Assembly (NCBI GenBank): GCA_039090855.1
Contig: CM077027.1
Coordinates: 101,412,424-101,476,423, forward strand
Reading direction: 5' to 3'
Length of the DNA stretch: 64,000 nucleotides
Source of the DNA: Macrothele yani
Lineage: Eukaryota; Arthropoda; Arachnida; Araneae; Macrothelidae
Each line of letters begins with the position of its first letter. The first letter of the stretch is position 1. Below the pieces are notes generated by a model that worked only from the letters and a program-made list of their open reading frames with translations, was not told where the DNA came from and did no database searches. Position numbers and translations under genes: made by a program. Positions 57,718 to 64,000 of this stretch are shown one piece after another.

Positions 57718-57832
57718 AAGATCTGTTCCAGGTATGTATTTGTTTGTTTTCTTCACACGTGCAAAAAAATGACATTTATGGGATAACCTGAGTTGGACTT
57801 GGCCTTTTTTTCTGGTCACCCACCTTACAGCC

Positions 57833-59016
57833 AAAATAAAATTTGTGTGCTTTCTTGATTAACCTTGTAAATGATATCTGCTTCTCACAACTGTTGAACT
57901 CTGTGTGTCCTGCAGAAAGGTGATGTTATCACTGCTACATAAATGTATTAGCAATTAGATCATCTTCTGCAAACATTGAATCATCTTTCGCCCACTCACA
58001 GTGAAAGATGATACAATAGCAATTGCATGGTTGTGTCATAACATAGCATGCCATATCTTATATGCTGATTTTCGAGGGAACGGTATGTGACAGATAAACT
58101 TTAAAAACAGATTTGGAATCAACATGTAAAACTCTGCAAGAAATACCCATTGGCGCAGAGGAATCAAAATGTGTGTCGAACAGTGTTATCAGTTGCATAA
58201 ATATTTGTCTATGATGCAGAATTGCAAAATCCTATACCATATGTATTCATAATCATTCATTAAACACTTATTGGCACGTTACATGATGATGTTTTGCTAT
58301 TGCACATTGCATTTTTTGTTGACGTTTTTTTTATTTGTGCCATGCATTTTGTAGGAAAAGGGGGATGAAAAGAATGGGATAAAGACATGCATATAAGTCA
58401 ATTGGTTGTATAGCCACGCCTGCACGCACATTTATTACAGCCATGTCTACTCCCACATTTATCCACACACATTTTTTACATCAAGTCCAAGAGACCTGAT
58501 GTAAACTTTGTTATACATGTAACTTTGCTATAAAAAGAAACTAGTGATTAAATGCAGTAGTGCTATGTAGTAAGTATATAACAGTACATGCATATACAGT
58601 ATGTGTAGTTCATATAGACAGGAAAGCATACTTTAGACACTATAAAGGATTTTCAACACTTCCTTATGTCTGTAACGGGAAATTTTGACTGTGTTTTATA
58701 AATGAATAGTCTATCATGCAGTTTTCTTCCTAAATTAAGGGGAATAGCAGTTTTTCACTATAAATGGCTTTGTCGCAATCTGGCACAACAGTATGATACA
58801 AATTTTATGAAGTACTGGTGATGTTACATGGCAATGAAAAGTTGTTTTTAGACTTTTAACAGGTTGTTTTGAAGCTTTTTGAACTGTCAGTTTTCATCGG
58901 TAACAAATTTCAAGTACTTTTCTTTCTAAAACACTGATGAATGTTGTTTTTGTACTAATATCATTTGTACCATTTCCTGTTTTTAATTTTTGTAAAATTT
59001 TTAAACTTTCAAATAG
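57833..59016. other. PCCA intron, no recognised element
   Basis: AT-rich; ends in the acceptor of the exon at 59017. Confidence 0.45.
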
Positions 59017-59085
59017 GTGCGATGTGATAGTGGAATAAAAGAAGGCAGTGAAATAAGTATTTACTATGACCCTATGATCTGTAAG
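59017..59085 (+). CDS. PCCA: PCCA exon (end of biotin carboxylase domain)
   Basis: Exactly 23 codons between TTTCAAATAG and AAG|GTAACT, reading VRCDSGIKEGSEISIYYDPM then ICK. The DSGI and YYDPMI(S/A)K blocks are the standard close of the biotin-carboxylase domain before the BT linker of PCC. It joins the 44695 donor in phase 0 (PTHIPR-VRCDSG). The following exon, expected to begin LITYG-like, is not found before 64000, so the next intron is at least 4.9 kb and contains the long-TIR element at 59816-63713. Confidence 0.95.
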
Positions 59086-59815
59086 GTAACTAACTACCTT
59101 CTCTTACCTTCTCTCAACATGAACTGCATATAAGAATGAAATATACACTTAAGTGTACATTTATGAATGCTTTGAATATTCTGTGAAGTCAAAAAAGCCC
59201 TGTAGTTTCAGACTTCATATGTGCATATAACAGTTTGTTAAAACATTGTTACAGATGCATAAAAGTGGCATTCTGCTTGCAGTGCTGTTATATTGTTATA
59301 ATACTTGATGAAATTATCTGTAACTGTGTTTTGTTTTGTGAAACGCACCTTTAAAACTCCTTGTTGCTTTGTATCAGTTTATTGTGGAAATGATATGAAA
59401 AAGTGGTTTAATTTATTTATTTATTACTCACATGAAATATACTGGTAGCCTAAAAAAAATTTAATTTCTACTTGTCAAAGTACTTTAGCAGAGCTAATTA
59501 CCTGCAGAACTGAAAAATATCAGTCACAAAATTTATTTTTCTTATGTTTCTAACAGTTGCTGATGTCATTCAAAATCCAGAAACATGTAAAATGCAGTTA
59601 TGTATTTTTCATTTTAATGTGTAATTTTAAAATTGTTCTGTTATCCGTTACTATTTAAAAATTTTAATTGTAGAAATTTATTAGTGTTAAAAATTAATTT
59701 AAGTTTTTCTGTTTTAATTTTAAAAGTTGATCTATAGTTTTATTTTGATTTCTGTAAATGAAGTGTTGGTAGCACATAAATGAAAAATAAAAAATAAATA
59801 CAAAAAAATACTAGG
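59086..59815. other. PCCA intron, no recognised element
   Basis: AT-rich, nothing recognised. Confidence 0.45.
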
Positions 59816-62800
59816 TGGGTCATTCCACATCAATTCATCCAATTTTTGGGAGAAATGTAACCCACAATCTCAGATTTTGATGAAATTTGGCATGGAGGTA
59901 TACTTCACCAAGATATAGAAAATGGCCAGATTTTAACTTCCTACACCACATAGTTTCTGAGATACAGTGCTCCAAAATTTCACTGAACACCAATCGCACA
60001 CATAGAGTGACGGAGTAACACTTTTTACAAAATGCTGCATAACTGTAGTGCTATTTAGTTTAGAAGAAAGAAATTGTGTACCCTTATGCAAAAGAGCTTC
60101 CAGAATAAAAAATAATTTAAAAATTTAATGGAAAACACTGAATAAATAAATTAAATATAGTGGTAAAGTAAAAATTTACGAAAAAAACTTGCTATTCTAT
60201 ATTAGGCTCTACAGCAAATAGCAGAGGTATGAGGAAGCTCTTTTTTAATGTATATTGGTCTTTGACATATACTGTCACATAACAAGAAAAAATAGTGGCT
60301 TTCAGCTTACTTTTGAAGATACGTGCAAATATCTGAAATGCGTGCGGAGTTCCACTACGTCAATTCAACCACTTTTTTCTTTTTTTTTTTTATTAAATGT
60401 AATTCATCTCTGAAATTCAAGAAATTTCACAAGGACACAAAAATATTAAAAATTAAGTTTTCTTATACCATATAGTTTCAGAGATACCATATTAACAAGT
60501 TTGACGATATGGCTAGTTCAGCTGCACCCCACAACAAGTATGGTGAGGTTTTAATGTTTTTCAGTCATTTCAAAATATCTGTTCTCTTATTGCAGATTGC
60601 AAAAATTCCTGGAAATAAAATTATTCTGACAAATCTCCCTAAAACAGAACTTTATAATCCCCCCTCCCCCAATGGGCAAAAGGATACAGCATGATTCCTA
60701 AGGTCATGAGAATTTGTTTTGACTTCATCCCAGATCCTGTGCTCAACTGATCACAAGCTCAAATGGGGTAAGTTTTATGATATTGTAAAACTCCCCAAGT
60801 GCTGAGATGAGGGTGAAGGTAAAAAAGATTTCTCTTTTCTCTCCTCACCCTCCTTGAGATGCCCTCCAACTAAAGAGAAGTAAGGTTTCAGCCTCTCATT
60901 CCCAGTTAAGGACGCAATGGTTCAGATGCTCATGCTGATTTCACTGTGGGCAAGCTATCCAGGTCTCTTAAAACTTTGCTGTGAAGTATATTGCTTCCAA
61001 TATTTTCTTTTTGTGCATTGGCTGCTCTGTGTTAATCTGACTTTGGGACAAGTTTGTCAACCTCAATCATGGAAAAAAAGGATGGACCAGTGTATTGTTG
61101 GATCACTTGCTAATACAGTGCAATAAATCTAGTTATGTGAAGACAAAAGGGTTTCTCAGTAGTGAAGAACTTTCTGTTGCTGACAAGGAACTTATTTCTT
61201 TAAAACCTAATATTCCACATAATGATATAATCTCAGTATGTTTACATCACAAATGTTATTATCTGAAGAAATATGAAAGCTGCCAAGTAACTTGTTGCAA
61301 CCCTTTTGGTGACCATGATGTGAATAAACCTGTTAAGAGGTCCCTGCATCAAGTCAGTATACAAATAGCCCAACAGCTGCAATCTAAAAATATCAGTTTA
61401 TGCCCAGGTCAAAAATTATGTCCTTGGTGTTGTGGAAAAGCATCTAAATTAGGACAAGCTGTAGAAAATGAAGTTTTAAGTGGTGCATTCTTGCGGGCTT
61501 CTCTGGAACCCATTCTGTGTATGTGTGTGCACTATACATCAAAATGTCCAACTTTTGATTAGTGCAGCACACTTTGAAGAATCACATCAGGACTTTATCA
61601 ATAGTCTTGTCTGCAGCAGTAAGGATTCAAAGTGCATGCTTTGGTGGTGTTCAGTGTCCAAAAAGTACAAATCTGAATCAGTTATAGTTGTATAAATTGA
61701 AAAATTGTGATCCCACTGATGAAATCGAGTATCACCAGTGGTTGTCTACAGACAGAATGGAGCTTCAAAAGTTATCATCTTCAGTTGAGGAATTCATTGA
61801 ATTATTTTTGTCAAAAACTGAGAAGTTCATTCCGCATTCATACATTACCAAATCACAGTCTTCATTTTTCAGTAAGTTGAAAGGAACAATTGGTCTATTA
61901 TGCATTTTTAGTTCAGGAAGAAGCACAAGGGTTTCATTGGACTCACCATGCATGCACAGTTCACCCTGTTGTTATTTACTGTAAAAGAAATTCTGAATCT
62001 TTGAACTCTGCATCAAGTCACTGTCTCATTTCTGATTATTCTGATCATGATGTTGCAATAGTGTACAAGATTCAGAGTGAAATAATAACTTTCTTAAATA
62101 AGAACTACCAACAAGTAAAAGAAGTACATTATTTTACTGATGGTTGTGCTTCTCAATACAAAAACTATAAAACTTCATAAATCTATGTCATGACATTAAT
62201 GATTTTGCAGTGACAGCTTCATGGTCTTTCTTTGCCACCAGCAATGGGAAGTCTCCTTGTAATGGCATAGGTGGGAATGTCAAACGAATCACTGCAAAAA
62301 CAAGTCTCCAACGTCTACTGAAAGAGCAAATAACCACTCCACAGGAGATGTCCGGCTTCTGTCATAAGAATATCATGAAAATAAGAGTTCCATTTCATTT
62401 CGAAAAGTGATATGAATGTTGTGTGCAATGAGTGTCAAGTAAGATTATCTCATGCTCAAACAATACCTGGTACACGGAGTTTCCACAGCTTGGATGAAAA
62501 TTACTCTTTGATTTTGGCTGTGCAAATCTAGGAACACAAAGGCAGTTATATACACATTGTTATGTAGCATGTGTATACTGTAATTTCTAACTGGTTTCTA
62601 GGAATAATAGAGAAAATCAATTATGAAGAAGGTGATGCATCTGTAAAATTTATGCACCCAAATGGCCCTGCAGTTTCAATTTACTGGCCTTCATTTAAAT
62701 ATGAGTGCAATATTCCATTTGGACACATTTTATGTTTAATTGATGCTCCCATAACAAGTTCTGGAAGAACATATATGTTTTCCAAGTTGGATGAATTATA

Positions 62801-63713
62801 AGAACTCCATCCTCAGGAGTTGATCATGGCATATTAAGAACATCAATGTAAATATTTATGAACAGTGCAAAACAAACTACTTGCGTGTGTTTCTTTTTTT
62901 CAAGTCAAAACTAATTATGAAAAAATAGATTTATGTATCGTAGGTGAGTATGACTAAGCAGTTTGTTTCATATGCTCACCTAACTTGTTGTCGGGTACAG
63001 CTGAACTAGCCATTTTGTCAAACTTGTTAATATGGTATTTCTGAAACTATATGGTGTAAGAAAACACATTTTTTATATGTTTGTGTCCTTGTTAATTTTA
63101 TCTCTTTGGGAAATTTCTTGAATGTCAGAGATGAGTTATAATTAATAAAAAAAAAGTGATTGAATTGACGAAGTGGAACTCCACACGCATTTTAGATATT
63201 TGCACATATCTTCAAAAGCAAGCTGAAAGCCACTATTTTTTTTTTTTTTTTCTTGTTATGTGACAGTATATGTCAAAGACCAATATACATTAAAAAAGAG
63301 CTATCTCATACCTCTGCTATTTGCTGTAGAGCCTAATATAGAATAGCAAGTTTTTTCTTATATTTTCACTTTACCACTAATTTAATTTATTTATTCAGTG
63401 TTTTCAATGAGATTTAAAATTATTTCTTATTCTGGAAGCTCTTTTGCATAAGGGTACAAAATTTCTTTCTTCTAAACTAAATAGCACTACACTTATGCAG
63501 CATATTGTGAAAAGTGGTACTCCGTCACTCTACGTGTGCGATGGTGTTCAGTGAAACTTTGGAGCACTGTATCTCAGAAACTATGAGGTGTAGGAAGTTA
63601 AAATTTGGTCATTTTCTATATCTTAGTGAAGTATGCCTCCATGCCAAATTGCATCAAAATCTGAGATGGTGGGTTACATGGCCTGGATGAAGTGATATGG
63701 CATATATGACCCA
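59816..63713 (+). mobile_element. Long-TIR DNA transposon, unclassified
   Basis: About 700-bp terminal inverted repeats: 59816-60530 and 62990-63713. Matching blocks include TGGGTCAT at both tips, GCTGTAGAGCCTAATATAGA, GACAGTATATGTCAAAGACC, TTTGGAGCACTGTATCTCAG and CAGCTGAACTAGCCAT (right-end reading), about 85-90% alike by eye. The 2.5-kb centre carries the broken ORFs at 61095-62801. Target duplication not determined. Confidence 0.85.
61095..62801 (+). pseudogene. Transposase-like protein of the long-TIR element
   Basis: Read in pieces. N-terminal cysteine-rich part (61095-61562): DIISVCLHHKCYYLKKYESC, CCNPFGDHD, NISLCPGQKLCPWCCGKASK, paired C--C motifs likely to bind zinc. Middle: DEIEYHQWLSTDRMELQKLS, FHWTHHACTVHPVVIYCKRN, then KEVHYFTDGCASQYKNYK (62118-62171). 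Next, after a frame change, ASWSFFATSNGKSPCNGIGG, NVKRITAKTSLQRLL. C-terminal domain (62571-62801): NYEEGDASVKFMHPNGPAVS, IYWPSFKYECNIP. I recall related uncharacterised proteins in hydra and insects with F-DG-ASQYKN and HGK-PCDG-GG, where this copy has Asn for the Asp. At least four frame breaks. No named superfamily can be assigned from memory. Confidence 0.6.
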
Positions 63714-64000
63714 AATGATGACCCAGGCATAATTTTTTTTTATTTTTTCCAACAAAATCTTAATGATCAAGTTATTTGCACTTTTTTAATGTAAATTTGT
63801 ATCAATGTTTCATAAATTTAGTTGATTATGTTTATGTACAATTCTTAACATAACTTGTTTTTATACATCAAATGTTGTGTATCAACAGCCTTTTAAAAAA
63901 AATGAAGAAGAAAAAGAAACATGAACCCTTAAAAACTCGTTGAATGGTGCTTGAATTTTATTTGCGAATTTGTATACAAACCCTGTTTCACAAACTACAT
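63714..64000. other. PCCA intron, no recognised element
   Basis: AT-rich sequence to the end of the window. Confidence 0.4.

Overview
The window is AT-rich eukaryotic (animal) DNA dominated by decayed transposable elements. Its only host gene is on the + strand: four short exons of the propionyl-CoA carboxylase alpha subunit (PCCA, biotin-carboxylase domain) at 4895-4962, 16720-16789, 44547-44695 and 59017-59085. They join in frame, have GT-AG borders, and are separated by introns of about 11.8, 27.8 and 14.3 kb. The rest is intron. The repeat types (RTE-like LINEs, Penelope-like elements, Tc1/mariner/Tigger, KIAA1586-like hATs, Helitron, a tRNA-derived SINE) suggest an invertebrate, perhaps an arthropod with a large genome. 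I cannot name the species.

Layout. 1-4890: a TIR/MITE with a tRNA-like core, a dead Tc1 element and an RTE-like LINE. 5127-12140: a Tigger-type MITE, then a pair of ~520-bp inverted arms enclosing a broken Penelope-like reverse transcriptase (itself split by a Tc1 element) and an array of ~150-bp repeats. 12140-16720: LINE tail and a complete but dead Tigger. 16790-25000: unknown TE relics, a LINE interrupted by a hAT relic that itself holds a SINE, a mariner, and a second LINE tail interrupted by a TTAA-flanked element. 25290-29220: two more copies of the ~150-bp repeat array around a Tc1 element. 29670-37500: a hAT with perfect 8-bp target duplications, SINE, hAT C-terminus, a foldback element with a mariner inside, and half a Tc1. 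37630-44330: piggyBac-like ends, RTE pieces and two SINEs. 45400-53230: Tigger ends, head-to-head Penelope GIY-YIG fragments, a nearly full-length hAT, a Tigger and a Helitron helicase scrap. 53620-59000: a minisatellite, a TIR element with a tRNA-like core, a Tc1 tail and a near-complete mariner. 59816-63713: a 3.9-kb element with ~700-bp terminal inverted repeats and an unclassified transposase-like protein.

Two signals stand out. First, a dispersed repeat family (9120-11300, 27603-29220, and inverted at 25290-26255) is built from ~150-bp units. Each unit of the two direct copies carries a G-rich box, and the best boxes match the CTCF core consensus at 13 of 14 positions; in one copy the units form a three-unit higher-order repeat of ~455 bp. 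Second, the long-TIR element at 59816-63713 has a coding region I cannot place in a named DNA-transposon superfamily. No transposase or reverse transcriptase here looks intact.
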